From the NCBI RefSeq assembly GCF_004777465.1, contig NZ_CP038462.1, positions 930,001-994,000 on the forward strand: a DNA stretch of 64,000 nt, written 5' to 3'. The DNA comes from Nocardioides daphniae (GTDB taxonomy: Bacteria > Actinomycetota > Actinomycetes > Propionibacteriales > Nocardioidaceae). The notes beneath the pieces are model-generated. The model had not been told where the DNA came from, ran no database searches, and saw only the letters and a program-made list of their open reading frames with translations. A program made the position numbers and the translations under genes. This document shows, one piece after another, positions 26,492 through 35,825 of the stretch; position 1 is the first letter of the stretch, and each line of letters opens with the position of its first letter.

Positions 26492-27985
26492 ATGACGGAG
26501 CGGCTCCGGCCGCGGGACCTGGCCTTCCTGGCCACGGATTCGCCCTCGACCCCCATGCACAACGCGACCCTCGAGGTCTTCGAGAGCGGCACCCTCGACC
26601 ACGCCCGGGCCCTCGAGCTGGTCCAGGATCGGATCTCCTACGTGCCCCGCTACCGCCAGCGCCTGCAGTACGTGCCCGGGCAGCTCGCCAACCCGCTGTG
26701 GGTCGACGACACCGAGTTCGACCTGACCTACCACGTGCGTCGCTCCGCGCTGCCGCGTCCCGGCACCATGGACCAGCTGCGTGAGCTGACCGCCCGCATC
26801 GTCTCGCGTCCCCTCGACCGCAGCCGCCCGCTCTGGGAGGTCTACGTGATCGAGGGCCTCGAGGAGGGGCGCGTCGCGATGCTGTCGAAGTCGCACCAGA
26901 TCCTCGTCGACGGCGTCGAGACCGTCGACCTCGGCCAGGTCGTCATGGACGTCGACCCCGACCAAGGGCCGCTCGGCCTTGACGAGGAGTGGCGCCCACG
27001 GCGTACGCCGACGCCTGCGGCCCTGGTGCTGGGTGCGGTCGCCGACAACCTCGAGTCACCCCGCACCCTCCTCCAGACCGTACGCAGCGGAGCCGGCGCC
27101 GTCGGTCGGCGCGCGGAGTCGGTGGCGACCCGGGTCGGCCAGGTGGCCGGAGTCTTCTCGTCGCGCCCTGCGGCGGTCTCGCCGGTCAACGGCGAGCTCT
27201 CCCAGCAGCGCCGCATCGTTACCGTGGCCACCGACCTGGCTGACTACCGCACGATCCGTCGGGTGCACCAGACGACCGTCAACGACGTCGTCCTGGCCAC
27301 CGTCACCGGTGCCCTGCGCGGCTGGCTGATGACCCGCGACGAGGCGCTCTACGGGATCAAGAAGCTGAAGGCCGTCGTGCCGATGTCGGTCATCGACGAC
27401 GAGCTCGAGGCCACCTCGCTCGGCACCCAGGTGATCGGCCACGAGGTCAACCTGCCGATCGGTGAGGTCAGCCCCGTGGTCCGCCTGCTCCAGGTGAGCT
27501 ACAGCTTCAACGGCCACCGCGAGACCGGCCGTGCGGTCAGCGCCCAGCGGCTGACCGGCATCGCCGGCTTCGCCCCGACGACCTTCCACGCGCTCGGGTC
27601 GCGGGTCGCGGCCCGTGAGCTGCGTCGGGGCTTCCACGTCTCGGTGACCAACGTGCCGGGGCCGCAGTTCCCGCTCTACGCTGCGGGCGCGCAGATGCTG
27701 GAGACCTACCCGATCCACCCGCTGCTGCCGGGCCACGCCCTGGCGATCGGGGTGACGTCCTACGACGGCCAGGTCTTCTACGGCATCACCGCCGACCGTG
27801 ACCTCGTGCCCGACGCCGACGTCCTGGGCCAGTGCCTGCTGGAGACGCTGGAGGAGCTCAAGGACACCGCCACGGACGTACGGCCCCGGGCGCCGCGCGG
27901 CCGCAAGAAGAAGGCGGTCAAGAAGTCCGAGCCGGCCGGCCGGAAGCCTGCCCAGAAGCCTGCCCAGAGCCGGGAGAAGAAGTGA
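26492..27985 (+). CDS. WS/DGAT-family acyltransferase homologue with altered active-site motif
   Basis: This 497-residue protein belongs to the wax-ester synthase/diacylglycerol acyltransferase superfamily (condensation-domain fold). The N-terminus LRPRDLAFLATDSPSTPMHN, the middle LPRPGTMDQLRELTARIVSRPLDRSRPLWEVYVIEG, and the C-terminal VTNVPGPQFPLYAAGAQML are all characteristic. The catalytic HHxxxDG motif reads HQILVDG here (residues about 141-147), so the second, catalytic His is Gln. Triacylglycerol synthesis is therefore doubtful. A Lys/Ala-rich tail ends the protein. ATG 26492 follows GGAAGG. The stop overlaps the next gene. Confidence 0.85.
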   Translation: MTERLRPRDLAFLATDSPSTPMHNATLEVFESGTLDHARALELVQDRISYVPRYRQRLQYVPGQLANPLWVDDTEFDLTYHVRRSALPRPGTMDQLRELTARIVSRPLDRSRPLWEVYVIEGLEEGRVAMLSKSHQILVDGVETVDLGQVVMDVDPDQGPLGLDEEWRPRRTPTPAALVLGAVADNLESPRTLLQTVRSGAGAVGRRAESVATRVGQVAGVFSSRPAAVSPVNGELSQQRRIVTVATDLADYRTIRRVHQTTVNDVVLATVTGALRGWLMTRDEALYGIKKLKAVVPMSVIDDELEATSLGTQVIGHEVNLPIGEVSPVVRLLQVSYSFNGHRETGRAVSAQRLTGIAGFAPTTFHALGSRVAARELRRGFHVSVTNVPGPQFPLYAAGAQMLETYPIHPLLPGHALAIGVTSYDGQVFYGITADRDLVPDADVLGQCLLETLEELKDTATDVRPRAPRGRKKKAVKKSEPAGRKPAQKPAQSREKK

Positions 27986-28341
27986 GCGTCCGGGTCTACC
28001 TGCCCACCACCCGTGCCGGCCTGGCCGCCCTCGTCGGCGGCGACGATGACTGGCGCGCGGTCGCCGGCGCCGAGCCGGTGGTGGCCGAGGGTGACTCCGA
28101 GGACGAGGAGTACGCGGCGCTGATGACCGCCGCCGACGCCTCCACCGCCCTCTACGAGACCCTCGGGGAGGCGGGACGACGGCGCGTGGTCGTGGTCGCC
28201 GAGGTCGCCTCGCCCGACGCCCCGGTCGGGCTCGGCGACGTCGCGTCGGTGCACCTCGACACCGACGACCGCGCCGCGAACGCGGACCCCGACGACGACC
28301 TGGCGTGGTTCGTCCCGGAGGAGCTCCAGCACCTGCTCTGA
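27982..28341 (+). CDS. small acidic protein, DUF6912-like
   Basis: This is a 119-residue soluble acidic protein starting with a beta strand (VRVYLPTTRAGLAALV) and ending DDDLAWFVPEELQHLL. It is a conserved actinobacterial protein of unknown function that I associate with DUF6912. GTG 27982 overlaps the acyltransferase stop (GTGA), so it is co-translated with it. Confidence 0.75.
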   Translation: MSVRVYLPTTRAGLAALVGGDDDWRAVAGAEPVVAEGDSEDEEYAALMTAADASTALYETLGEAGRRRVVVVAEVASPDAPVGLGDVASVHLDTDDRAANADPDDDLAWFVPEELQHLL

Positions 28342-28367
28342 GGTGCGGAGCCGGGCCCGGCCGTCGC

Positions 28368-28847
28368 TCAGGCCAGGTGCTTGACGCCGACCTCGTGCTC
28401 GGTGCGCAGCGCCGCCTTGAGCAGGTCGACGACGACGCCCTCGAGCTTGCCGCCGACCAGCGGGATCGAGACGGTGACCTCGAGGTCGACGGTCTCGACG
28501 GTCCGGCCACCGGCCTCGCGCAGCGAGACCGTGCCGCTGATCTGGCCGGGCTTGCCGGGGATGCCGACGGTGTAGTCGCCCGCGGTGAGGTCGCGCCATG
28601 CCTCGCGGTGGACGATCGTGATCTGGTCGCCGACGACCTTCGCGGCCACCGCGGGCACGCCGGTGACGGCCTGGACCCGCTCGACCGTGACGTCGGCGGC
28701 GTCGCCGTCGGCGGTCACGGTGACGTCGTGGCTGATGACGCGCTGGCGCTCGCAGACCTTCTCGCGGAAGGCGGGGTCGCGCAGCATGGCAGCCACCTCG
28801 GCCAGCGGCGCGTCGTAGGTCAGCTCGTGCTGGAGTCGCTTCGTCAT
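28368..28847 (-). CDS. DUF2505 family protein (START/SRPBCC-like)
   Basis: This 159-residue protein has the SRPBCC-type layout: LQHELTYDAPLAEVAAMLRDPAFREKVCE at the start, a central antiparallel sheet, and a long C-terminal helix with VGGKLEGVVVDLLKAAL. It matches actinobacterial DUF2505 proteins, which probably bind a hydrophobic ligand. ATG 28847 is the natural start. It is convergent with the DUF6912-like gene and divergent from glutamate dehydrogenase. Confidence 0.82.
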   Translation of the reverse strand: MTKRLQHELTYDAPLAEVAAMLRDPAFREKVCERQRVISHDVTVTADGDAADVTVERVQAVTGVPAVAAKVVGDQITIVHREAWRDLTAGDYTVGIPGKPGQISGTVSLREAGGRTVETVDLEVTVSIPLVGGKLEGVVVDLLKAALRTEHEVGVKHLA

Positions 28848-28917
28848 GGGGCCATCATGACGCCTCGCCCGGGGCCGGGTGTTGCCGCGTCCAGAGGCGC
28901 CACCTAGGGTCGAGGGC

Positions 28918-31900
28918 GTGTCGATCAGCAGCACGGAGGCAGAGAAGACGACGGTGCTCTCGCACGCGGCCGACAGGGCGCGGCGAGGGCCGCTTCCTGA
29001 CGGGGCGTTGGTGGAGGCCTACTTCCGCCACGTCGCCCCGGAGGACGTCGTGGCGCGCGAGGACGAGCTCGTCGACGTGGTGGTCAGCCACCACGACCTG
29101 GCGCGGGTGCGGCCGGAGGGCCGAGCCAACCTCAGGGTGAGCGAGGTCGGCGACCGCACGGTGGTCGAGGTGGTCACCGACGACATGCCCTTCCTGGTCG
29201 ACTCGGTCACGATGGAGCTGGTGCGCCAGCACCGCCCGATCCACCTGGTCGTCCACCCGCGCTGGTCGGTGCGACGGGACGCCGTCGGCACGCTGCTGGA
29301 CATCGCGCCGGTCGACGACGCCGTGCCTGACCGCGAGAAGGCCCGCAACGAGTCGTGGATCAGGGTCGAGGTCGACCGGGTCGCCGACGAGGACGACGCC
29401 GCCGTCCTGGCCGAGGGGCTCGACCGGGTGCTGCGCGACGTGCGTGAGGCCGTCGAGGACTGGCCGCGCATGCGGTCCCATGTCCGCTCCCTGGCCGAGG
29501 GGCTGGACGACGTCCCGGCCGACGTGCCCCGCGACGAGGTCGCCGCCGCCCGGGCCCTGCTGGAGTGGCTGGCCGACGACCACTTCACCTTCCTGGGCTG
29601 CCGCGAGTACCGCCTCGAGACCCGCGAGGGGGAGAAGGGCGAGGAGCTCTTCCTGCGTCCGGTGCCCGGCTCGGGCCTGGGCATCCTGCGCGACGACCCG
29701 GACCTCTCCGTCGAGCCGCCGGCGCTCAGCGAGGCCGGCGAGCGTGCCGCCCGCATGCGTACGCCGCTGGTGCTCACCAAGGCCAACTCGCGCGCCACCG
29801 TCCACCGCCGTGCCTACCTCGACTACGTCGGGGTGCGGCTCTTCGCCGAGGACGGCTCGGTCGCCGGCGAGCACCGCTTCCTCGGCCTGCTCTCCTCGGG
29901 CGCCTACACCGAGTCGATCCTGCGGATCCCGGTGGTGCGCGAGCGGGCCGCCGCCGTGCTCGCGCGGGTGGGCTTCGACGCCCACTCCCACGCGGGCAAG
30001 GAGGTCATCGACATCCTCGAGAACTACCCGCGCGACGAGCTCTTCCACACCAGCGTCGACGACCTCGTGCCGGTCGTGCGCAGCCTCCTGTACGCCGGTC
30101 AGCGGCGCCGGTTGGCGGCCTTCGGGCGCCGCGACCCCTTCGGTCGCTTCGTCTCGATCCTCGTGCACCTGCCGCGCGACCGCTACAGCACTGTCGTGCG
30201 GGAGCGATTCGCCGAGATCCTGCGCACCGAGCTGGGCGGCGAGGAGGTGGAGTTCTCCGCGCGCGTCGACGAGTCGCCGACGGCGCGGGTCCACTTCGTC
30301 CTGCACCCGCCCGCCGGGAAGCGGATCGGCCAGTTCGACGCCGCCGTCATCGAGGAGAAGCTCGCCCAGGCGTCGCGCTCGTGGCGCGACGACTTCGTGG
30401 TCGAGGCGACCGGGCCTGACGAGGACGCGCGAGAGCTGCGCACCTGGGCGGAGTCGTTCCCCGAGGGCTACAAGGAGCGTTTCAGCGCCACCGAGGCGGT
30501 GGCCGACATGGAGCGCCTCCGCGCGATCACGCCGCCCGCGGCGGAGCGGGGTGGGGAGGGTCACCCGGTCAACGGCTTCGACCTCTCCCTGGTCGAGGAG
30601 CCGGTCGACGAGAGCAGCCCGGAGCGTCGCGCGCAGCTCAAGGTCTACCGGGTCGGCGAGGCGATCTCGCTCTCCCACGTGCTGCCGCTGATCTCCTCGC
30701 TCGGCGTGGAGGTCGTCGACGAGCGACCGCACCGTCTCGAGGGGCTGGGCGCGACGACGTACGTCTACGAGTTCGGCCTGCGCCACCCCGGCCCGTTGCC
30801 CTACTCCGACCCCGACCTGGTGGTCGAGGCGCTGCTCGCGACGTGGCGCGGCCACAACGAGGTCGACGGCCTCAACGGCCTGGTGCTCGACGCCGGCCTG
30901 AGCTGGCGCCAGGTCGGGTGGCTGCGGGCGTACGCGAAGTACATGCGGCAGGGCAACAGCCCCTTCGGGCAGGCTTCGATCATCGACGCGCTGCGCGCCA
31001 ACGTCGAGATCACCCGGATGCTGGTGGAGCTCTTCGAGGTCCGTTTCGACCCGGAGCACGACTGGACGGCCGAGGAGCGCGACACCCGGCAGGAGGAGGT
31101 CGAGCAGCGCCTCGCCGAGGCGCTCGACGCCGTCGTCAGCCTCGACCACGACCGCATCCTGCGCTCCTACCTGACCCACCTGCGGGCGACGCTGCGCACC
31201 AACGCGTTCCGGGTCGACGAGCACGGCGAGCCCCGGCCCCACCTGGCGCTCAAGCTCGACCCCGCGCGGATCCCCGGCCTGCCGGAGCCGCGCCCGGCGT
31301 ACGAGATTTTCGTGCACTCGCCGCGCGTCGAGGGCGTCCACCTGCGCTTCGGCTCGGTGGCCCGCGGCGGCCTGCGCTGGTCGGACCGGCGCGACGACTT
31401 CCGCACCGAGGTCCTCGGCCTGGTCAAGGCACAGATGGTCAAGAACACCGTGATCGTGCCGGTCGGCGCGAAGGGCGGCTTCTACGCCAAGCAGCTGCCC
31501 GACATGTCCGACCGTGAGGCGTGGCTGGCGGAGGGCAAGGAGAGCTACCGCACCTTCATCCGGGGCCTGCTCGACGTCACCGACAACCTGGTCGAGGGCG
31601 AGGTCGTGCCGCCCGAGGGCGTGGTGCGCCACGACGGTGACGACTACTACCTGGTGGTGGCGGCCGACAAGGGCACCGCGACCTTCTCCGACATCGCCAA
31701 CGAGCTCGCCGTCGAGCGCGGCTTCTGGCTCGGCGACGCCTTCGCCTCCGGCGGCTCGGTGGGCTACGACCACAAGGCGATGGGCATCACCGCCCGCGGC
31801 GCGTGGGTCTCGGTGCAGCGGCACTTCCGCGAGCGCGGCATCGACTGCCAGACCCAGGAGTTCACCTGCGTCGGCATCGGCGACATGTCCGGCGACGTCT

Positions 31901-33777
31901 TCGGCAACGGACTGCTCTGCTCCGAGACCACCCGGCTGGTGGCGGCCTTCGACCACCGCGACATCTTCGTCGACCCGCACCCCGACGCCGCGACCTCGTA
32001 CGCCGAGCGTCGCCGCCTCTTCGAGCTCCCGCGCTCCAGCTGGCAGGACTACGACCGGTCGCTGATCTCCGAGGGTGGCGGGGTCTTCAGCCGCTCCGCG
32101 AAGTCGGTGCCGGTCACCCCCCAGATGCGCGAGGTGCTCGGCCTGGACGAGGGCGTCACCTCGCTCGCGCCGACCGACCTGATCCGGGCCGTGCTCACCG
32201 CTCCGGTCGACCTGCTGTGGAACGGCGGCGTCGGCACCTACGTGAAGGCGTCGACCGAGTCGCACGCCGACGTCGGTGACAAGAGCAACGACGCGTTGCG
32301 CGTCGACGGGCGCGACCTGCGCGCAGCCTGCGTGGGTGAGGGCGGCAACCTCGGCTTCACCCAGGCCGGGCGCATCGAGTACGCCCGGGAGACCGGTGGT
32401 GCGATCAACACCGACTTCATCGACAACTCGGCCGGCGTGGACACCTCCGACCACGAGGTCAACATCAAGATCCTGCTCGACCGCGTCGTCGCCACGGGCG
32501 CCCTGGACGCCGACCACCGCAACACCCTGCTCGCCTCGATGACCGACGAGGTCGGCGCGCTGGTGCTGCGCGACAACTACGAGCAGAACCTGGCGCTCTC
32601 CAACGCGGTCGCGACCGCCCCCGAGATGCTGCACGTGCACGAGGACTGGATGCGGGCGCTCACCTCCCAGGGCGTGCTCAACCGGGAGCTCGAGGGGCTG
32701 CCGTCGTCGAAGGAGGTGAAGCGGCGCCTGGAGGCCGGCGAGGGGTTGACCGGTCCGGAGCTCGCGGTGCTGCTGTCGTGGACCAAGATCGTCCTGGCCG
32801 ACGAGCTGCTCGCCTCCGACATCCCCGACGACCCCTACCTGCGCGGCGACCTGATCGGCTACTTCCCCTCCGCGATGCGCCAGGACTACCGCGCCCAGAT
32901 GATGGAGCACCCGCTGCGGCGCGAGATCGTCACGACCCAGGTGGTCAACGAGCTGGTCAACGGGGCGGGCCTGACCTACTGGATGCGGCTGGCATCGGAG
33001 ACCGGGCAGTCGGCGGCCGAGCTGACCCGCGCCAACTTCGTCGCCCGCGAGATCTTCGGCTCCGCGGCGCTGCGGGCCGACGTCGACGCGCTCGACAACG
33101 TGCTGCCCGCGACGGTGCAGACCCGGATGCGGATCGAGATGCGCACGCTGGTCGAGCGCACCTCACGCTGGCTGGTCAACCACTACGACCCGCCGATCGA
33201 CAGCGAGGAGGTCGTCGACGCCCTGAGCGTCCCGGTGCAGCGGCTGATGGCGGCGCTGCCGGAGATCCTCGAGGGCCACGAGCGGACCACGTTCGAGGAG
33301 CGGCGCGCGACGTTGACGTCGGCCGGCGTCGACCCTGAGCTGGCCACGCGCGTCGCGGTCCTGCCCGCGGCGTACGCGTTGCTCGGCGTCGTGGCCACCG
33401 CGCGCCGCGACGGCGTCGACCCCGAGACGGTCGCGCGCGCCCACTACGCGCTGGGGGAGCGGTTGGGGCTGCCGGTGCTGGTGCGGGCCGTCGTGGCGCT
33501 GCCGCGCGGCGACCGGTGGCAGGCGATGGCGCGTGCGGCGCTGCGCGACGACCTGTACGCCGTGCACGCGCGCCTGACCAGCGAGGTGCTGGCCGCGAGT
33601 GCCGAGGCGGGCGAGGCGTCCGCGGAGGCTCGCGTCGCGACCTGGGAGGAGCAGCGCGGGGAGCGGGTGGAGACGGCTGTCGCCACCCTGAAGGAGATCA
33701 TCGGCGAGGAGGAGCCCGACCTGGCCCGGATGTCGGTGGGGCTGCGCGTGGTGCGCAGCCTCCTGGACAACGGCTGA
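28918..33777 (+). CDS. NAD-specific glutamate dehydrogenase, large (180 kDa) type
   Basis: This enzyme oxidatively deaminates L-glutamate to 2-oxoglutarate with NAD. It is 1,619 residues, the usual length for the L_180 class of actinobacteria. The N-terminal 700 residues hold ACT-like regulatory regions (TVVEVVTDDMPFLVDSVTMEL). The catalytic core is near residues 810-1150: GGLRWSDRRDDFRTEVLGLVKAQ, KNTVIVPVGAKGGF, DKGTATFSDIAN and FTCVGIGDMSGDVFGNG. GTG 28918 follows a TAGGGT hexamer by seven bases, so a leaderless mRNA is likely. It stands alone, convergent with Ku. Confidence 0.95.
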   Translation: MSISSTEAEKTTVLSHAADRARRGPLPDGALVEAYFRHVAPEDVVAREDELVDVVVSHHDLARVRPEGRANLRVSEVGDRTVVEVVTDDMPFLVDSVTMELVRQHRPIHLVVHPRWSVRRDAVGTLLDIAPVDDAVPDREKARNESWIRVEVDRVADEDDAAVLAEGLDRVLRDVREAVEDWPRMRSHVRSLAEGLDDVPADVPRDEVAAARALLEWLADDHFTFLGCREYRLETREGEKGEELFLRPVPGSGLGILRDDPDLSVEPPALSEAGERAARMRTPLVLTKANSRATVHRRAYLDYVGVRLFAEDGSVAGEHRFLGLLSSGAYTESILRIPVVRERAAAVLARVGFDAHSHAGKEVIDILENYPRDELFHTSVDDLVPVVRSLLYAGQRRRLAAFGRRDPFGRFVSILVHLPRDRYSTVVRERFAEILRTELGGEEVEFSARVDESPTARVHFVLHPPAGKRIGQFDAAVIEEKLAQASRSWRDDFVVEATGPDEDARELRTWAESFPEGYKERFSATEAVADMERLRAITPPAAERGGEGHPVNGFDLSLVEEPVDESSPERRAQLKVYRVGEAISLSHVLPLISSLGVEVVDERPHRLEGLGATTYVYEFGLRHPGPLPYSDPDLVVEALLATWRGHNEVDGLNGLVLDAGLSWRQVGWLRAYAKYMRQGNSPFGQASIIDALRANVEITRMLVELFEVRFDPEHDWTAEERDTRQEEVEQRLAEALDAVVSLDHDRILRSYLTHLRATLRTNAFRVDEHGEPRPHLALKLDPARIPGLPEPRPAYEIFVHSPRVEGVHLRFGSVARGGLRWSDRRDDFRTEVLGLVKAQMVKNTVIVPVGAKGGFYAKQLPDMSDREAWLAEGKESYRTFIRGLLDVTDNLVEGEVVPPEGVVRHDGDDYYLVVAADKGTATFSDIANELAVERGFWLGDAFASGGSVGYDHKAMGITARGAWVSVQRHFRERGIDCQTQEFTCVGIGDMSGDVFGNGLLCSETTRLVAAFDHRDIFVDPHPDAATSYAERRRLFELPRSSWQDYDRSLISEGGGVFSRSAKSVPVTPQMREVLGLDEGVTSLAPTDLIRAVLTAPVDLLWNGGVGTYVKASTESHADVGDKSNDALRVDGRDLRAACVGEGGNLGFTQAGRIEYARETGGAINTDFIDNSAGVDTSDHEVNIKILLDRVVATGALDADHRNTLLASMTDEVGALVLRDNYEQNLALSNAVATAPEMLHVHEDWMRALTSQGVLNRELEGLPSSKEVKRRLEAGEGLTGPELAVLLSWTKIVLADELLASDIPDDPYLRGDLIGYFPSAMRQDYRAQMMEHPLRREIVTTQVVNELVNGAGLTYWMRLASETGQSAAELTRANFVAREIFGSAALRADVDALDNVLPATVQTRMRIEMRTLVERTSRWLVNHYDPPIDSEEVVDALSVPVQRLMAALPEILEGHERTTFEERRATLTSAGVDPELATRVAVLPAAYALLGVVATARRDGVDPETVARAHYALGERLGLPVLVRAVVALPRGDRWQAMARAALRDDLYAVHARLTSEVLAASAEAGEASAEARVATWEEQRGERVETAVATLKEIIGEEEPDLARMSVGLRVVRSLLDNG

Positions 33778-33789
33778 GGGGAGGCGGGC

Positions 33790-34779
33790 TCAGCTCGCCT
33801 TCTTGACCTGCTTCTTCGCGGTGGCCTTGGACGCGGTCTTCTTGGCCGTGGACTTGGAGGCGGCCTTCTCGGCGGTCGTCTTCTTCGCCGCCGTCTTCTT
33901 GGTCGCGGTCTTGGCCGTCTTGGCCGTCGTCTTCCTGGCCGTCGACTTCTTCGCTGCCTTCTCGGGGGTGCTGGCCTCCTCCGGCACCTCCTCGCCGCGT
34001 GCCTGCTTGGCCGCGGCGACCGACTTCTGCAGGGCCGCCAGCAGGTCGACGACCTCGCCGGAGCTCTTCGTGCTGGTCTCGGTGCGCTTGACCTCGCCGC
34101 CCTCGATCTTGGCCTTGACCAGGGCCTCGACGGCGTCGGCGTAGTCGTCCTCGAACTCGGTGGCGTCGAAGTCGCCGGCCAGCGTCTCGACGAGCATCTG
34201 GGCCATCTTGACCTCGGAGTCCTTGACCTCGCCCAGCTCGACGGAGAAGTCCGGCACCCGGATCTCGTCGGGCCACATCATCGTCTGGAGCACGATCACG
34301 TCACCGTTGTCGGTGGGGCGCACCCGCAGCACGGCCACCGACGTGCGCTGGCGCAGCGCGACGGTGACCACGGCCATCCGGTCCGACTCGACCAGCGCCT
34401 CGCGGAGCAGGGCGTACGCCTTGGCGCCGCTGGCGTCGGGCTCGAGGTAGTAGGACTTCTCGAAGAGCATCGGGTCGATCTGGTCGCTCGGCACGAACTT
34501 CTCCACGGAGATCTCGCGCGAGGAGGTGAGCGGGAGGTCCTTGAAGTCGTCGTCGGTGAGGATGACCATCTCGCCGTCCTCGGTCTCGTAGCCCTTGGCG
34601 ATCTGGGAGTAGGGGACCTCCTCGCCGTCGATCGAGCAGATCCGCTGGTACTTGATGCGTCCGCCGTCAGCCTCGTGCACCTGCCGGAAGGAGACGTCGT
34701 GCGACTCGGTCGCCGAGTAGAGCTTGACCGGCACGTTGACCAGGCCGAACGAGACCGAGCCCTTCCAGATGGCACGCAT
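33790..34779 (-). CDS. ku: non-homologous end-joining protein Ku
   Basis: Ku is a homodimeric ring that binds double-strand DNA ends and recruits LigD. The 329-residue protein has the Ku core at residues 1-255 (MRAIWKGSVSFGLVNVPVKLYSAT, FKDLPLTSSREISVEKFVP and DGDVIVL-like strands). Its C-terminal 75 residues are almost entirely Lys/Ala/Thr repeats (KKTAAKKTTAEK), the histone-H1-like tail of many actinobacterial Ku proteins that binds DNA. ATG 34779 follows GGAGGATCGTC. It is divergent from the ligase gene at 34884, and the shared 105-base region holds both promoters. Confidence 0.95.
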   Translation of the reverse strand: MRAIWKGSVSFGLVNVPVKLYSATESHDVSFRQVHEADGGRIKYQRICSIDGEEVPYSQIAKGYETEDGEMVILTDDDFKDLPLTSSREISVEKFVPSDQIDPMLFEKSYYLEPDASGAKAYALLREALVESDRMAVVTVALRQRTSVAVLRVRPTDNGDVIVLQTMMWPDEIRVPDFSVELGEVKDSEVKMAQMLVETLAGDFDATEFEDDYADAVEALVKAKIEGGEVKRTETSTKSSGEVVDLLAALQKSVAAAKQARGEEVPEEASTPEKAAKKSTARKTTAKTAKTATKKTAAKKTTAEKAASKSTAKKTASKATAKKQVKKAS

Positions 34780-34816
34780 GACGATCCTCCGTGCACCCGG
34801 GTCGCCCGGGTGTTCC

Positions 34817-34838
34817 CTCGACAGTGACTCGACAGTGA
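34817..34838. repeat. tandem 11-base repeat in the Ku/ligase divergent promoter
   Basis: Two adjacent perfect copies of CTCGACAGTGA lie between the Ku and ligase starts, next to a GATACT -10-like sequence for Ku. They could be an operator for a regulator of both genes, but no protein can be named. Confidence 0.5.
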
Positions 34839-34883
34839 GAAGGCCAGTATCACCCACTGGGCCCATCGGGGAGGATGGGCGAC

Positions 34884-35825
34884 ATGCGCCCGATGCTCGC
34901 CACCCGCGGAGACCACGTGCCCGTCGGCGACGACTGGATCCACGAGGTGAAGTGGGACGGGATGCGCGTGATCGTCGAGGTGGCCGCCGGCCGCACCCGT
35001 CTGACCAGCCGCAACGGCAACGACGTGACCGGCGCCTTCCCCGAGCTGGCCACGCTCGAGGTGCCTGACCTGGTGCTCGACGGCGAGGTGGTCGCCTTCA
35101 CCGACGGACGCCCCGACTTCGGCGCCCTGGCCACCCGGTTCCAGCGCCGTGGGCGCGGGGCGCTGCGCGGCGCCGAGGCGGTGCCGGCGACCCTGCTCGC
35201 CTTCGACGTCCTGCGCCTGGGTGAGCGCGACCTGCGGCGTGAGCCGCTGTCGGTGCGTCGCGAGCTGCTCGAGTCGTTGCACCTGGGCGACGACCAGGTG
35301 CAGGTGCCACCGACGTACGACGACGGGCAGATGCTGCTGGAGGCCACCCGGGCGCAGTCGCTGGAGGGGATCGTCTCCAAGCGGCTCGCCTCGCGCTACG
35401 AGGAGGGGGTCCGCAGCCGCAGCTGGCTGAAGTTCGCCCACCGCGCGCGCACCTCGTGGGTGGTCGGTGGCTGGCGCTTCGAGACCGGGTCGACGTCGCG
35501 GATCGGGGCGGTGCTGGTGGGGGAGCCGACCGAGGCGGGGTTCCTCTACCGCGGGCGTGTGGGGTCGGGGATCACCGGTCGCGTCGGCGTCGCGCTCAAG
35601 GAGACGCTGGAGGCGTACGCCGTCGACGCCAACCCGTTCGACGACGAGGTGCCTCGCCCCGACCGGCTCGGCACGCAGTGGGTGCGGCCCGAGGTGGTGG
35701 TCGACGTCGAGTCGCTGGGCTTCTCCTCCGGCGGGCGGCTGCGGCAGCCCTCCTTCCGCGGGGTGCGCGTCGACCTGTCCCCGGACGACCTGCGGAGCCA
35801 GTCGCGGGAGGCCGACGATGCCTGA
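34884..35825 (+). CDS. ATP-dependent DNA ligase, LigD/LigC-like
   Basis: This 313-residue ligase seals DNA nicks and ends using ATP. The adenylation motif I contains the nucleophilic Lys in EVKWDGMRV (near residue 27). Motif III LDGEVVAF, motif IV with LEGIVSKR and motif V RSWLKFAHRA follow in order, and then an OB-fold domain (RYRGRVGSGITG-like segment). No nuclease domain is fused. ATG 34884 is preferred over ATG 34875 because a GAGGAT -10-like hexamer ends seven bases before it. Its stop overlaps the polymerase gene, so the LigD functions are split into two co-translated proteins. Confidence 0.9.
   Translation: MRPMLATRGDHVPVGDDWIHEVKWDGMRVIVEVAAGRTRLTSRNGNDVTGAFPELATLEVPDLVLDGEVVAFTDGRPDFGALATRFQRRGRGALRGAEAVPATLLAFDVLRLGERDLRREPLSVRRELLESLHLGDDQVQVPPTYDDGQMLLEATRAQSLEGIVSKRLASRYEEGVRSRSWLKFAHRARTSWVVGGWRFETGSTSRIGAVLVGEPTEAGFLYRGRVGSGITGRVGVALKETLEAYAVDANPFDDEVPRPDRLGTQWVRPEVVVDVESLGFSSGGRLRQPSFRGVRVDLSPDDLRSQSREADDA

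Noticed and set aside
28855..32910. 1,351-residue open frame on the minus strand
   Set aside because: It lies entirely opposite the glutamate dehydrogenase gene and arises from high GC at third codon positions.
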